Source of the DNA: Ascidia mentula
Lineage: Eukaryota; Chordata; Ascidiacea; Phlebobranchia; Ascidiidae
Length of the DNA: 64,000 bases
Assembly (NCBI GenBank): GCA_947561715.1
Contig: OX387199.1
Location: forward strand, 7,507,001 to 7,571,000
Direction: 5' to 3'
Shown here piece after piece: positions 11,501-24,013 of the stretch (position 1 is the first letter of the stretch; the number at the start of each line of letters is the position of its first letter). Below the pieces are notes generated by a model. The model did no database searches. It saw nothing but the letters and a program-made list of their open reading frames with translations, and was not told the DNA's origin. Position numbers and translations under genes: made by a program.

Positions 11501-14270
11501 TTTTTGTATGGCCGTTTTCGGGTCTTAAAAGAGTCTTTTCGAGCTTCAGATTCTTTAATTTGACGGCTTTTGAAGGCTTTGTGGTTTGTCCTGAAAGGGT
11601 GGCAGATTTTACGTGATTTAATAACAAACATTCGAGCAAATTGCCATAAAATTAATATTTAATGGCGGATATTTTACCTGGGAGTGTTTTTCTTATTATT
11701 TTCTCCGTCTTCTGCCTCTTTCCAAAATCGTCGACAATTTTCCGACTGCTTTCATATGGAATGAGGGAATCTTCTGTTTTCTTGAGATTCGGAGTAGGAG
11801 AAGTTTCTCGAGACAAGTCCGAAGAAGAAACGTTACCAGGTTTTTCTGGTGCACCACCTACAAAATGCAAAGTGGGCGGTTAAAGGAAATTAAACAACTA
11901 AATTATCCCATTCACCATTTGGAATGTATGCGGAACAAAATGGAAGTTTTTCAATTATTTCAGCCTTCTTGCATTTCTCCACTTCTCCAAATTGGTGTTG
12001 GTTTTGATCTGGAATCTTCGAAATAAAAACAAATATAAGTTTATGGTTCTGTGGTAAATTATTGAGTAAACTTTAATTACTGACCAGTTTGTGTTTCTTT
12101 ATTATTTCAGTATCCATTGTTATAACACTATTGTTATTCGCATCCACTACAAGTGGAATTGCAAGGACATCTTCGGGTGTTACACTGCATTCTCCAACAT
12201 GGGACAAATCCATACAGATGTCATCCTCATTTACTTTGGATGAAGAATTTGAATTGATGTTGTCAGGAAAACCAACAGCTCTAACCCACTCTTGCTCAGG
12301 GCGAGGAATATTAAAACTTAGTGGCCAGCTTTGGTTTGCGTCTAAATCAACTGTATTACATAGTTGTACGCATTTTTCGATGCTGGCTATTGGCGGCAAA
12401 TTATCATCTCGGATTTTTTGCCATACTTGTAAAAGAGGTAACTCGTCGAGGGTTTGCGTAACTTTCGGCATCCCAAGAGTTGCTTCTTCATCGCCACTTG
12501 CAAAGATCGGCGAAAAACCAAGTGAAGTATTTTCGTCGATCTCAATTTCTTTACAACCAACTTCCTTGGGATAGGTTGTAAAGCGCCATATCTCGTACAG
12601 ACTTGTACCATTTGTATCTTGACGAGGAAGGCGTATTTTAATACCAAACTCGTCAGCAGTGTGATGACCAGGGATTGCTTTGTTTTTAAAGAACACACGA
12701 CGCTCTTTAATCAGATCTCTTCTCTGGAGGAGATAGTTTGATACGTAATTCGATTGATATTTGTACACTGCAAACCAAAAGACAACATTACAATGTCTCC
12801 ATATTTTAATAACTTTGTAAAACTTACATGGATTTTCCTCAATTGCCTTCAGTTCACTGCGTAACAGTGGCTGAAAATGATACGGAGTTTAAATACATTA
12901 TATACGTTGATTGTGATAAACTGTTGACAAAGATACTTACATGTCTCGGAACACAGAAAGAAGTTAAATCCAAACCCATCATCCAGGGATGACGTAATAT
13001 TTTGCTAACATCAGGCCTTTGCCATGATTTAATATTCAGTAATTGATGAACCAAATCCTTGCACTCTGTATTCAAAAAAATACAGAATATTGTTTGTAAT
13101 GCGGAAGAATAAAGACTAACGAATGCAACCAACCAAGAGAAACGCATTCACGAAATGGAAGCTCTTTATTCTTTGAACTCTCATATTGGTCCAAAACCTC
13201 TTCCACGGTTTTCCCGGGAAACGGATAAAATCCATTAACCACAACAAAAAGTATAATTCCACTAAACGATAAGCTATAGTTCATGGACTGCAAAAAGTTA
13301 ATGTTATAAGACGACTTACATTGACCAAAGATCTGCAAAGATAGCGTTGTATCCGCGAATTTTCATTAATACCTCCGGAGCCATGTATGGTGCTGTACCA
13401 CATTGGTTAGTAGGCTCAGTTAACATGGCCAGGAGCTTTTTTTGAACATTTTTATTGCTGTTTGGATCCAACAATGGAATCTCAGTGGCGTAGCCAAAAT
13501 CTCCCAATTTTACCTCTTCGTCCTCCGATACAATAATGTTTTCTAGCTTCAAATCCCTTTGGAGTGAATGTTATTTTGTATTAAAAAATGTTTGATTATT
13601 TATTTGCAAATTTAAATCCTACCGATGAGCGATGTTGTTTTCGTGCAACTTCTGCACTCCACATATCAGTTTTTTAAAGTAAAATTTGGCAGTTGTTTCT
13701 GACAAATACGGCACACTTCTGTTCTTATGAGCCAAAGAATGCAAAACCTGCTTCAAATTGCCTTTTGCCGCATATTCCATGACCAGATAAATCCGCTTGT
13801 CAGAGACGAAAACATCCAGTAACATTATCTAAAAATAATTTATTAAAATACCACAGCAGTTTATCACTAACGACAAAAGATACGTACTATGTTGGGATGT
13901 CCAAACACTTTGTTCAAAACGCTGATTTCGTTGGGTACGCACTCGGCCAACTTACTCAGTCTTGCAGCACCAAGATCAGCATAAATAATCTTAATTGCAA
14001 CCTAGTACATTATTGAAATCATTAAAGAAAATGTCAATATTAATGAGCTAATATTGTACAACATATTTGTTTAACCTTTTGTTGCTTCCCAGTTTCACTG
14101 ATAGCTCTCAATTTTTCCTTGTTGGCAAGTGTGTCTGCCATTACATTTGCCGAGAATACCCGGCCAACTGCCCCACCACCAAGAAACTTGCTCTCTGCCA
14201 TGTCATAGCCCTTACTATGACACGCAGCTTTTTCCTTCTTCAACAATCGACTTTGGAAACGACGATCCAT
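8554..14270 (-). CDS. Beta1 Ser/Thr kinase with modular tail (one frameshift)
   Basis: Copy 1 of the CAMK/TSSK-like kinase gene described in full at beta2. Exons (minus): 14270-14076, 14001-13888, 13828-13623, 13556-13320, 13261-13152, 13065-12941, 12870-12828, 12767-12085, 12015-11916, 11857-11678, 11590-11426, 11396-11198, 11121-11041, 10957-10912, 10324-10256, 10194-9809, 9733-9637, 9509-9349, 9290-9213, 9119-9074, 8858-8554; all GT-AG. Total 3,626 nt, one short of a multiple of three. Exon 12 is 199 nt against 200 in beta2 and beta4 because an A-run (T-run near 11264-11275) is one base short. The frame is lost just after the GLLKWFKKRIFG segment and stops in exon 13. Kinase exons are intact, so a truncated active kinase is possible. 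A sequencing error in the homopolymer cannot be excluded. An upstream in-frame ATG at 14306 is an alternative start. Confidence 0.82.
10814..10957 (-). other. Alternative terminal exon (exon 14 read-through), beta1
   Basis: If the exon-14 donor (after 10912) is not used, the frame stays open for 96 more bases to TAA at 10816-10814, giving a short isoform without exons 15-21. Equivalent stops are at 26330-26328, 41386-41384 and 63242-63240 (TGA). A GT..AG pair only 12 bases apart follows exon 14 and is far too short to be an intron; keeping it leaves the frame unchanged. A minus-strand AATAAA lies at 10495-10490 and in the same place in beta2-4 (26005-26000, 41063-41058, 62919-62914). Confidence 0.45.
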
Positions 14271-14403
14271 TGTTTTCTGTTGTATACAGATGAGATTTTG
14301 CAACAATTTGTAATGTACAACCGCACACTAGAATGCAAAACGAGGGTGATAAATATATTTTTTCATACAGCAACCATCAACTTGGCTTCCCAAGATACGT
14401 TTC

Positions 14404-14411
14404 TGACGTCA
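14404..14411. promoter_or_regulatory. CRE palindrome TGACGTCA upstream of beta1
   Basis: A perfect cAMP-response element 134 bp upstream of the ATG. It is conserved in beta2 (29915-29922, 132 bp) and beta3 (44979-44986, 134 bp). A CCAAT box on the gene strand (GATTGG in plus orientation, near 14465-14471) lies about 60 bp further upstream in all three copies. Known: CREB/CREM/ATF factors bind this site, and CREM drives many post-meiotic genes. Inferred: it is the core of the kinase promoter. Confidence 0.55.
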
Positions 14412-14906
14412 TAATGCTATTGTTTCAAATTGCTTGAGGTTTTTTGCAATGGTTGGGTATATTTTGATTGGACATTCTTTGAAAACATTACATATTTATA
14501 ATGAGTGTGTATTTATGCAAGAAATGGTTGATTAAAATTAAAACAACACGCTTATACCTGTCAGTTTGAGTTTAAAGTTGTATTTTCTAATAAAACATGA
14601 CTAAACCTAACCAAAAAATACTAAAAACATAGAATATAAACTATTTTCGTGACGCATGAGTAGCACTTGGCGCAAAATCGAAAATGCATTGCCTTAAATA
14701 CAGTTTTGTCGTTTTTCAGCGAGGCTAAACTCTAACTTAATGTAACCATATGTATTGGTTTAAATGAAATGTAGGTAGTTTTGTCCATAATCTTTTTATA
14801 TATTGGGATGGTTTTAAATATATAGCGCTATAATATACTTTTTTACCGTGTGTTACAAGTCACCTTACTGACTGAAGTTAATACTTCATCGCGTCAACCT
14901 GAAAGA

Positions 14907-14931
14907 TGACGTAACATGTGTAATTACGTCA
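14907..14931. promoter_or_regulatory. Inverted pair of CRE-like half-sites (TGACGTAA..TTACGTCA)
   Basis: Two CRE/ATF-like octamers in inverted orientation 9 bp apart, about 640 bp upstream of the beta1 ATG. The pair is kept in beta2 (30406-30430) and alpha2 (20371-20395). In beta3 the second site is TTAAGTCA and in alpha1 both are mutated. Confidence 0.35.
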
Positions 14932-15825
14932 TTCCAATGATGACATAGTATTTTAGATTTGCATATGTGCATAAAAAGCAATCATGGGATTCATAACCCT
15001 AATATATGAAAAAAACGTTCAGACTCAGAGATGGCATGTTTGCATCATTATTGATGGGATTTGGGTATGTATTAAAATATTTCATACTTTTGTGTTACTC
15101 CTGTTATTGTAAAGACAAGTTGGGCAGATTGTGCAGTACTTGAAGTAGTTTTTGCCCAGATTGCCAAAAGCCAAATAGAATAGGGTAAAATTTTGGTGCT
15201 TTTTTGAAAAATTGAATTTACTTTTCCATGTTTAAGGCAAATATATATTAAATAGTAAATAAATGTTAGTAATTATTTGAAAAACTTGGTATGTGTCATT
15301 TTTTATATTTCTTTGGTTCTGATGATTCATGCCACATATGAGACAAAGCTCTGTGGATAGCACCTGCTTTTGTTGTAACAATTCTCCATACATTGTTCCC
15401 ACACATCACTGATTGGTTGCAAGTTGGCTTTTTGTTTAAAAGTTTGGCCTTAAGTGTGGATTACCGTAGTCCGATATCCCTGAAAAGATAATTTGAAGGA
15501 AATTATTTTTGTCTATTGCACACATAACAGAAGTATATTTTTTACTCTTATCATAACACTTGGTTAAATGCTTATGACACAGTTGAAAATATGTAATATT
15601 TTGTTGAACTAAACGCAATTGCCTTTTATTTAAGCCGAATTGGACCTTATTATATTAAAAATAATTTTTTTCACTAGTCATTTTTTTTTCACAGATTAGC
15701 AACAATTAAAACACAAGAGAAAGTCAAACATCTGCATAGAACATTACAAAAACATTTATTTTTCTCCAAATCGATATGTTTAATTCCAAATATATAATCT
15801 CCAAACATTTTTTGAACTAATGAGT
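14932..15825. other. Beta1 distal upstream region
   Basis: Intergenic sequence between beta1 and alpha2, homologous to 5.7-6.6 kb and 30.4-31.0 kb. Nothing coding recognised. Confidence 0.5.
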
Positions 15826-16619
15826 TCGTTTGCTGCATTCTCATTCTAAGTTTACATTTAGCCCAGTATGTTCAGATAGTTTGTGCCACAGCAGTTATTG
15901 GTGCGGTCCTATATATGTACGGTGATGTATATTCTTGAACCAATGCAACCCAGTGGTTTCCAACTATCACGAAGCGTCAACGCAACTCCTTAAAAACAAA
16001 GATTTTGATTGTGTATAAGCTGCAGCTGCACTGATGAGACATTTTAGGTCAAAACAGTGGCCATCTGTCTATAGCTTATACACAATTCATATTATTGGCT
16101 CCACATTGCTTATCAAAGATTTTGATGTTGGTTTAGTCAATGTAAGCCTCATGTTTTTATTTCTATTGAACAATGTTTTGCCGGCAGTGATGCATGGTGT
16201 TTACAATTATGAATGAAAGATGGTGTTTACAATTGTGAATGAATGATGGTGTTTACAATTATGAATGACCTGCTAATCGTACAATAATGAATTGTGGTTT
16301 TATGTAAGCTAAAGTCCATCGCTCCTCTAATTAACGGCCTTGAACTTATATGCTGAATAATGTCGAAGAGGCACTGGGGGTTCATGATTTTGACTTCTTA
16401 TTTGGAAATACTCTGTGATAACATCTTACCTGCTTTTTTTTCGGTTGCATCATGGCACAAAAATTTTTCTGCATGTTGAATGTTTTACCAGCGTCAAGCA
16501 CTATAGTATATGATACAAACAAAAATTTTCATTTAATGCAAACAGATTTCAACAGTTTCCCTGAGAATTAGTAAACCTCCTTCTCTCTGATTATTTTTGA
16601 TCGCAATATTTGAGAAATC
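15826..16619. other. Alpha2 3' flank / unit-boundary spacer
   Basis: Repeats the 1-589 spacer. It includes a short local triplication of GATGGTGTTTACAATT-type sequence near 16195-16265. No gene seen. Confidence 0.6.
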
Positions 16620-19535
16620 TTTTTACATCTTGATTAAATTCTTCCCTTCTCTGTCACTTAGGTCTTTTCTTGCTTCCTCCAGCAATGTATTAAGGATATT
16701 TATTTTTGCACCTAGTACATAGTTATCAAGATCATCTTCATCAAAATCGGCTTTTAAAGAATGCGAAGAGTCAATACTGTTTACTGCACATAAGTCAACT
16801 CTTTCTGAGTTGCGAAAGGAAGTTTGTCAAAAGCTGCAGAAGATTTTCCAATTTAATGTCTAATTTTTTCATTGCTGTATTGGGTGTTGAGCAAAGGTGA
16901 AATTTTTTCTATCACATCTTGTTTGCTTCTCCAAAATGCTCAAGTCAGTTGAGTTTGGCACTTCAAGCATGGAAATTTGCTTTTCATCACCTAAACAAAA
17001 CACAATAAGAAAAATATCAAAGGTTTCTCATTTGTTTAGTTGGAAGTTTACTTTTTCACTTTTTAGTTATTTTGAGACAGTCAAGGTGACATTTATTCTT
17101 AAAGAAATGCTTTTGTAGGATTTTCTATGGGGTAATTTTGAGGCCAAATCATGGTAATTTTGTTATTAGACATTATAGCAAAAGTAGAAATGATTCTCCA
17201 GAAAGTTGTTGTTTTGTGAAAGATACTCAATATGTATGTGAGATTGGTCCATTTATAACTTTAATGTCAGCTGTTGCTTTTGGATACAGCAATAATGTGA
17301 AATAATGCAACTGGGGATGAAATTTTAAAAACAATGCGAAAGTCAAATTAGCTGTGAAGGAAATTAATTAGTTACCTGGTATTATTTCTTGACTTGAGAT
17401 TTCAGCATTGCTTTGCTGAACAATTTGTTTTGGTGAAGATATTTTCACTTTTGATACACCTGACAAATTTATCCACATGTATATGTCGAAAAGCCTTAGA
17501 AATATTACCTTTTATATTTGTGAAATCCAGTCGGTATTTCATGTTTATTGTCTTCTGAGTGTCATTGGAATATGGTTGCTAAAAACAGTTTAAACTTCCA
17601 ACAATTACGGAACAACTAGGCCTACTAAATTTATATACAAACTAACTTCGTTCCACCGACCACAGCAAATTGTCATTTGATTGGGCTGCTAAAATTGGTG
17701 ATGATTTTATTAAAAATTCTTTTTTCTCCCCTTCGTTTAAGACTTACTTGTTCATAATTCTTGGTACAAGCAGATGCATCATGAACTTCTGAACAACTGT
17801 CTTGTCAGAAGATTTTCCTTTTTTCCGAAACAATCTCTTTTTGAATCATTTCAACAGCTGTCCTATTTTTTGGGGTCTTTTGCCGGTTTAACCTTCTTCC
17901 TTATCGGAAGTTCTGCAAAAAAATATCTTTTAATTGAATACATCACAATCTCGCCCAAATCACAATACACGACCTTTAAACAGACCTAGTAAAACATATA
18001 TACTTCTTCTGACAAATACTGTTAAATCTTTCTTACGCCTAACTAATGCTAACAGACTCTGGTATTTTTGTCAGGCCATTGCTAGGCCAAAAGAGAATCT
18101 TTTATTATTTCTTGGCGGTTTTGGGTAAATATATTGTCAACTGCACCTGCTGGAGTGTAAGTGGGGCAAGATGGAAGGCTTCCATTTCTTTCAACCACCT
18201 CATGTTCCTCCAGTTTGCACAATTCTTCTCGGTTTTGATTTGAAATCTTTAAAATTATTAAAACAAACTTGGTACATGAATTTGGGACATATTTAATGGG
18301 TAAAATTATTCTTTGACCTGTTTTAATTTTTTCAATATTTGTGCTTCCCCCACAATCTTTCCTTCTTTTTCGTTTATTTCTTTTCTCAATGAATCCAGCA
18401 TTGTTTCAATGACAACTATTTTTACTGCATGGTCATTTTCTTTCTTCAAACTAGCTTTCGGAGAATGCAAAGACTCATTACTCTTAACACCCAATAGGCC
18501 ACATTTTTCCAATTGTTTATTTTGTTTTGGTTCTTTGTAGGTTGCAAATGTAAGTTTGCAAAGAGCTGGTGTAGATTTTCAATAGTTTTTTCGCCCAATT
18601 CTTTTCTCAATGAATCTAGCATTGTTTCAATGATGAATATTTTTGTTTCCGAGTCATTTTGAAGATCTTGATTCTTCAAACTATCAATGGAGTCTGAAGC
18701 TTGAAGTAGGGGTTCAAGCAACTCGAGAAAATCTGAATAATTGGGTGATGTTAAATATGGGAAGACGTTGCAGAGCTCATATTCAAACAAGAAGCACTTT
18801 GAGAAATTAAAAATAATGAGGCCTTTCCTGAAATGAACACATTCTTTACTCCTTGGTCAAATATTGGATGCTTGTAACCTGGTTCCAAGTCCGTTACTTT
18901 TGAACCAAAAGATCCTGAAATTTAAATGTCAGTTTTTTATACATGTATATTCTTCATTTTTTAGGAAAATATTTTGCCAAGGAATTTTGTTGGCAATATG
19001 TGCATGCTATAAATAGTGTAGAATTAAAACCTAATTTTGTCCAAATCTGTTATTTGACGAATTGAAAAGAAGAAATGTTTTTTCAAAAAATTGTTTTTGT
19101 GTTGGAAAATAAATTTCATATTTTAATTTCAGTCCTTATTATAGCCTTTAGACCTTAGATTGGTCCATATATGATTTCATGCAAATTTCAAATTCTTCAA
19201 ACTATCAATGGAGTCTGAATCTCGGAGTAGAGGTTCAAGCAACTCGTGAAAATCCGAGCACATTTTGAAATAAGAAATACTTCTAGAGGTTGAAAATGAT
19301 GAGTTTCCTGAAAACGACATATTCTTTAACTCCTTAGTCAAATTTTCGATGCTTGAAGCCTGGTTGTTCAATGGTGCCAAGTCTATTCCTTTTGAGCCAC
19401 AAAATCCTGAAATTTTATGAAATGATCAATTGTGTACAAAAGAAATATTTTTTGTGCAATTCTGCACCCTTGCTAGCGATTACATTCGGTACTTTGACAC
19501 CCTCAGAGACCATTGGCAAAGTTTACCTTTCATCA
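16620..19535 (-). pseudogene. Alpha2: decayed tail-module paralog
   Basis: Same relic exons as alpha1 in the same minus-strand order: exon-16-like piece 19380-19190 with the KNMSFSGNSS and LEPLL segments, second exon-16-like piece 18790-18310, exon-17-like piece near 18245-18150, exon-18-like piece near 17915-17780, a GVSKVKISSPKQ exon (about 17470-17375) and the DEKQI terminal exon near 17000. Compared with alpha1 about 1.45 kb is missing at 19185, removing the tandem array and one set of exon 18-20 relics. No kinase exons. Confidence 0.65.
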
Positions 19536-19542
19536 TCTGAAC

Positions 19543-19984
19543 CAGTGGTTTCCAACGTAGGCGCCAGCACTCACCTAGGGGCGTTTGCAATCGTACGGGG
19601 GGGACTGGAGACTGAATTGGCGATTAGGGGGCGCTTGGTGACATGGCAAATTTTCTCTTGTAGCACAAGTCTGTGTTTCCCAACTGGTGGTAAGCGACCC
19701 CCCCTCCGTAATTTTCTTAACTCTTAGTTGGTGGAACGTGCGTTCAGCGCATTCACCACTCTTTTAGATTGAAAAAGAACTAGTCTTGATATTGACAATT
19801 ACGGAGACTTACGATTGTTTTTGTCCAACATGAAACCCAATATTCAGAAAAAGCACCAAACTCCCCATCGCATTAATTGACAAGCAACAAATAAGTTTGT
19901 TGTGTTGTTTGTCGTTTCTGTTGGGCGTGGTTAAATGACTATGGTGTTTGGGGGGCGGTACAAAAAAAAGTTTGAGAAACACTG
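19543..19984. mobile_element. hAT-type non-autonomous element (alpha2 copy)
   Basis: 442 bp, the same element and insertion point as 4879-5320, flanked by ATCTGAAC and ATCTAAAC. Its identical position shows it was copied with the unit and did not insert independently. Confidence 0.85.
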
Positions 19985-22100
19985 ATCTAAACAAATTAGC
20001 CAAAAAATTTATTCACTTTTTGTTAAAGGGTTAAATAATATATATAGTGTTTATACTAATTTTGCGTTATGTTGCCCTATCTACATGTTTGTTCAACAGT
20101 GACCGGTCTGCAACGAAACACATTGAAGGTTCAGTCCAGTCTTAAGTTGTCTATGATGCAATTTAGGCCTTTTTCAGCGGGGTCAAACTGTAAGTTAATG
20201 TAACCACATGTATTGGTTTAAATTAAATGATGCAGTGTTGTCCATAATCTTTTCAACCATGGGGGTGGTTTTAAATATATCGCGCTATAATACACTTTTT
20301 TATTCGTGTGTTACAAGTCACCTTACTGACTGAAAAAAATGTTAATACCTTATCACGTTAACCTCAAAGATGACGTAAGACATGTAATTACGTCATTCGA
20401 GTAATAATGTTATATTTTAGATTTGCATTTCTGCCTAAAAAGCAATCATAGAATTCAGAAACTTTATGTTTAAACAAAACAGTCAGACCTTTTTTCAGTC
20501 ATTATTGGTATTTGGGTATGTATTAAAATGTTTCATACTTTTGTGTTGCTCCTGTTATTGTAAAAACATGTTGGACAGATTGTGCAGTACTACTTGTAGT
20601 AGTTGTTGGCCCAAAATGTCAGATTGTAGCCTTTGGAAGTTAGATAAGATAGGGCCAAATTTTCCTCCTTTTTTCAAAAATTTTACTTACTTGGTTAACC
20701 ATATTTTTAAATCATTATGAGCAATTTATATGAGGTAATTATGAGCAATTTATACCACATATGAGCCAATCAAATGTGAATAGCACCTGCCTCTGTTGTA
20801 CCATTAATCTTCTTTTTTTACCCCACATCACTGAATTTTCTATTGGACTTCATGGTTGTATATTGTCATTTTGGTCCCAAAGTTTGGATTTAAGTGTTGA
20901 TTATAGTCCAATATCCCTGTAAAGAAAACAGTTTGAATTTTTGTCATTTTATTTTTATTATGTACTAACTATTGCAAACATAAAAGAAGTAGGGACTATA
21001 ATTTTTTACTCATATAATAACACTTGGTTAAATGCTCATGACACAGTTGAAAATATGTAATATTTTGTTGCACTAAACATAATTGCCTTTTCTTTTAGCC
21101 AAATTGGACCTTAATGTATTAAAAATAACCTTTTCACTAGTAATTTTTTTCTTTTTCGCAGATCAGTTACAAGTGAAACACAACAGAATGTGATGTAGAT
21201 ATGCCTTTATTAAACTGCTTCTGAGCATATTCCGATGAAACATACCATGTTGAAGGAAAAGATTAAACTTTACAGAATTTGCTTGTAACCAAACACTTTT
21301 ATGTGAAAATTCATGTTTTTGCAAAATAAATATTTTCAAAACACCTCACTACTGTATGCAGGAATATTGCCCTAGGAAAAAAACATAATTAGTGAAGTAA
21401 TTGATTTGACATGACAGGCATAGTGGTTGGTTATATTACTCGATTTACTTGCACACAGCAAAAGCGCGCAATTATTTGTTCCTATGTTGACCCCAAATGC
21501 AGCAGACAGCAAATCGCCGCAAAAAATGATGCAACTCAGTTTATTCAAAATCATTTACATATTTCAAAAGACGAGGTTCCAAACTTCTTGTTTGTTAAAA
21601 AAAGTTTTTATTTTTGTTCTATTTAATAGGTTTTTGAATCCCCTAAATAATAATAATAACGCCAAAATTACAACCCAATGCATTTTCCATTTCGCGTTCC
21701 AAGAGTTATTCATGCGTGACGACGCATTTTCTCCGGAGTTTCAATTTCATTTTTTTTATTTTCTATGATTTAACGTGGTCCAACTGCAGGTCCGATCTAA
21801 TTTTATATGGCCTGCGAATTGTGACCTGATTTGGAAACACAACTTTGTAAGATTGTCTTCGCATGGCTACAACCAAAATGTCTGTGGACACGGCCGCTTT
21901 CGGTAAAAAAGCAACTCGACCATAAATGTCGCATTAAATAAACAATATTTTGTGTTATTACACCAGCAAACAACAAGTTTGTATCCAATAAATTTCGTTC
22001 CGTAATTCTGTATATACGTGTAATCAAAATTTCTTATAGATAAACTAACGGTTTGTTATGGGCGGCAACAAAATTTAGTTGGGCCACAGCAATGTCTAAC
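19985..22100. other. Alpha2 upstream region and spacer
   Basis: Promoter-like block homologous to beta upstream sequence (about 20050-21340, with intact TGACGTAA/TTACGTCA at 20371-20395), then alpha-specific spacer. The stretch 20745-21560 is nearly identical to 56795-57610 in alpha4. No supported gene. Confidence 0.55.
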
Positions 22101-22498
22101 CATAGTATACTCTGTAATGCTCATCAGCTTGAACCACAGAGTTAAGAAGAACTCAATTTGTTCAAAGGAACTTACTTTCCATTAAAGGTTTAATTCATAT
22201 TCTCTTGTGAAGCAGGTTCGTTTGCCGCACAGTATAAGAAATATATTCGACAGATTAGTTAGGACAGCGTTTAGTCAATTTTGTTTTTCGGAAAATAATG
22301 TCAAGATCATATTCGTAAGCTTATTTGACCGAAACACGCGTATTTTACTAATTAGTGTAACTTTTCCTACGTTTACTGCACAACATTGGCATTAAACCAG
22401 CATACGCAGTAGTCGTTTTGGCGGTTCTGTGCCGAAGTGCTCATGCGTGACGGAGACAATGGAAAGTCGGAGTTGGACTACCATAAGAGTATACTATG
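22101..22498. mobile_element. TIR DNA transposon, non-autonomous, unique to alpha2
   Basis: 398 bp with perfect 13-bp inverted ends CATAGTATACTCT / AGAGTATACTATG, flanked by GTCTAAC (7 bp, or 8 bp depending on where the end is drawn). The empty site GCAATGTCTAACCATACAAA is seen in alpha4 (near 59262) and alpha3 (near 37492). Target length fits hAT-like elements; no transposase is present. Confidence 0.8.
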
Positions 22499-23269
22499 GT
22501 CTAACCATACAAACGGTGTCCATATGGTTCTCAAATGCGTTTTTCAACAGTTTACTAAGCCATATGTAGCAGAATATATGCTAACGTTAGCAATACAAAT
22601 TATGCGACACATAAAATTTATGGCGGCAAACTAGGGTTTCTACGCTACGGCTTTCATAATCCTGTTTACATTTTTGACTCGAGTGTTTTATTATTTAAGG
22701 ACTACCATATTTTCATCACTGAAAAGGAGGACACGTGTTGGACCGGGCGAGCTTCAATAACATAATAGTAGAAGGTTTTGAACGAGGTATTATCTTAAGT
22801 AGTCATAAAAATTCTAATTTAGTAATTGATTTGTCCTTTTCTGAAAATCTGAACTTTGGTGCGATATTACTACAGTCAGTAGTGATTTACCTTTTAACAT
22901 CCTCAATTTGTGTAAACACTTTTTTTAAATTTGGAAACCAGTTATATGATACCTGTATCATAATTTTGAACAAATTTGGACTTTATTTAGTTTTGTTAGC
23001 AAAAAGGATGATGTTTTGCAATAAATTTCCTGTGCAATAGTGACACAGTTTATGTTGGAATCAACGCAAAAACAATCCGTTGAATAATCGAAATGAAAAT
23101 CAGTTTACGACTTAACTGTTTGATGGAAATTATCACATGCTTTTTGTTTTATATCAAATATCTGCAAAGAACCTGATTAAAGCGCTTTTTTTTCTTTGGT
23201 TTCATTCCAAATACTCTCCATAGCGTAACCTGATACAAAATAAACGTTTTTCCAACCAATGACTTCGCT
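22499..23269. other. Alpha2-beta2 junction spacer
   Basis: Shared with 37.5-38.2 kb and 59.3-60.18 kb. No gene recognised. Confidence 0.5.
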
Positions 23270-24013
23270 TGCTGCATTCTCATTCTAACTCTAAGTTCAT
23301 ATTTAGCCAGTATGTTCAGAAAGTTTGCGTTCACAAAGCGTTGACGCAACTCCTTAAAAAACCAAAGATTTGACCTTGGTTTAGTTAATGTAAGCAGCAT
23401 ATTTGTAAATCTATTGAACAAAGTTTTGCCGTCGGTGATGCATAGTGGATACGTTTACGAATGAAAAGATGAAGTGCTAATCGTACAGTGATGAATTGTG
23501 GTTTTATGTAAGGCCCATATCTCCTATACATGACACAAACTTGTATGATGAATAATGTCCAAGCGACACCAGTGGCTGTTAATGTTTTTTACTTCTTATT
23601 TGGAAATCTTCTGCAATAACATATGTAATGCATTTTTGTTGTTGCATCATATCGCAAAAATTTTCCGCACGTTGAAAGTTTTACCAGCGTCAAACAAACG
23701 GTGGATTTTTTTTATGTATTGCGCTATAATACAAGATATAAATAAAATTTATAAAAAATAAAATAAAAAAGCATTTTTCTTGTGCTTTGGGGAGGTGTGC
23801 AAAATCGGTCCAAATTGTCTTCACCACTTTCCGGGTTTTCTTCATGACTTTTCACCGACAGTGGTAAAATGTCCTGGAACCAATGCTGGGGAATTTCTAT
23901 AATGGCCAATGTTTGGCATAACTTGTCTAAACTTGTTGTTATGTTGCTTGTCTGTACTCATATTGTTTGCTTCGTCAATACTTGATTTAGTTTTTTCTTC
24001 CTTTCTCTGTCAA
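23270..24013. other. Beta2 3' flank / unit boundary
   Basis: Boundary spacer followed by the presumed 3' UTR of beta2. An open frame just beyond the stop, in another frame (about 23940-23770, minus), is conserved in beta3 and beta4 but has no start or splice signal I can support. Confidence 0.5.

Noticed and set aside
12089-12574. 161-codon plus-strand open frame (also 27607-28140 and 42640-43152)
   Set aside because: It is antisense to exon 8 of the kinase gene, whose reading frame, splice sites and phase are supported in three copies.
19353-19727. 124-codon plus-strand open frame in alpha2 (also 4767-5012, 54904-55200)
   Set aside because: It runs across the tail relic into the hAT element; frame is not kept between copies and no family is recognised.
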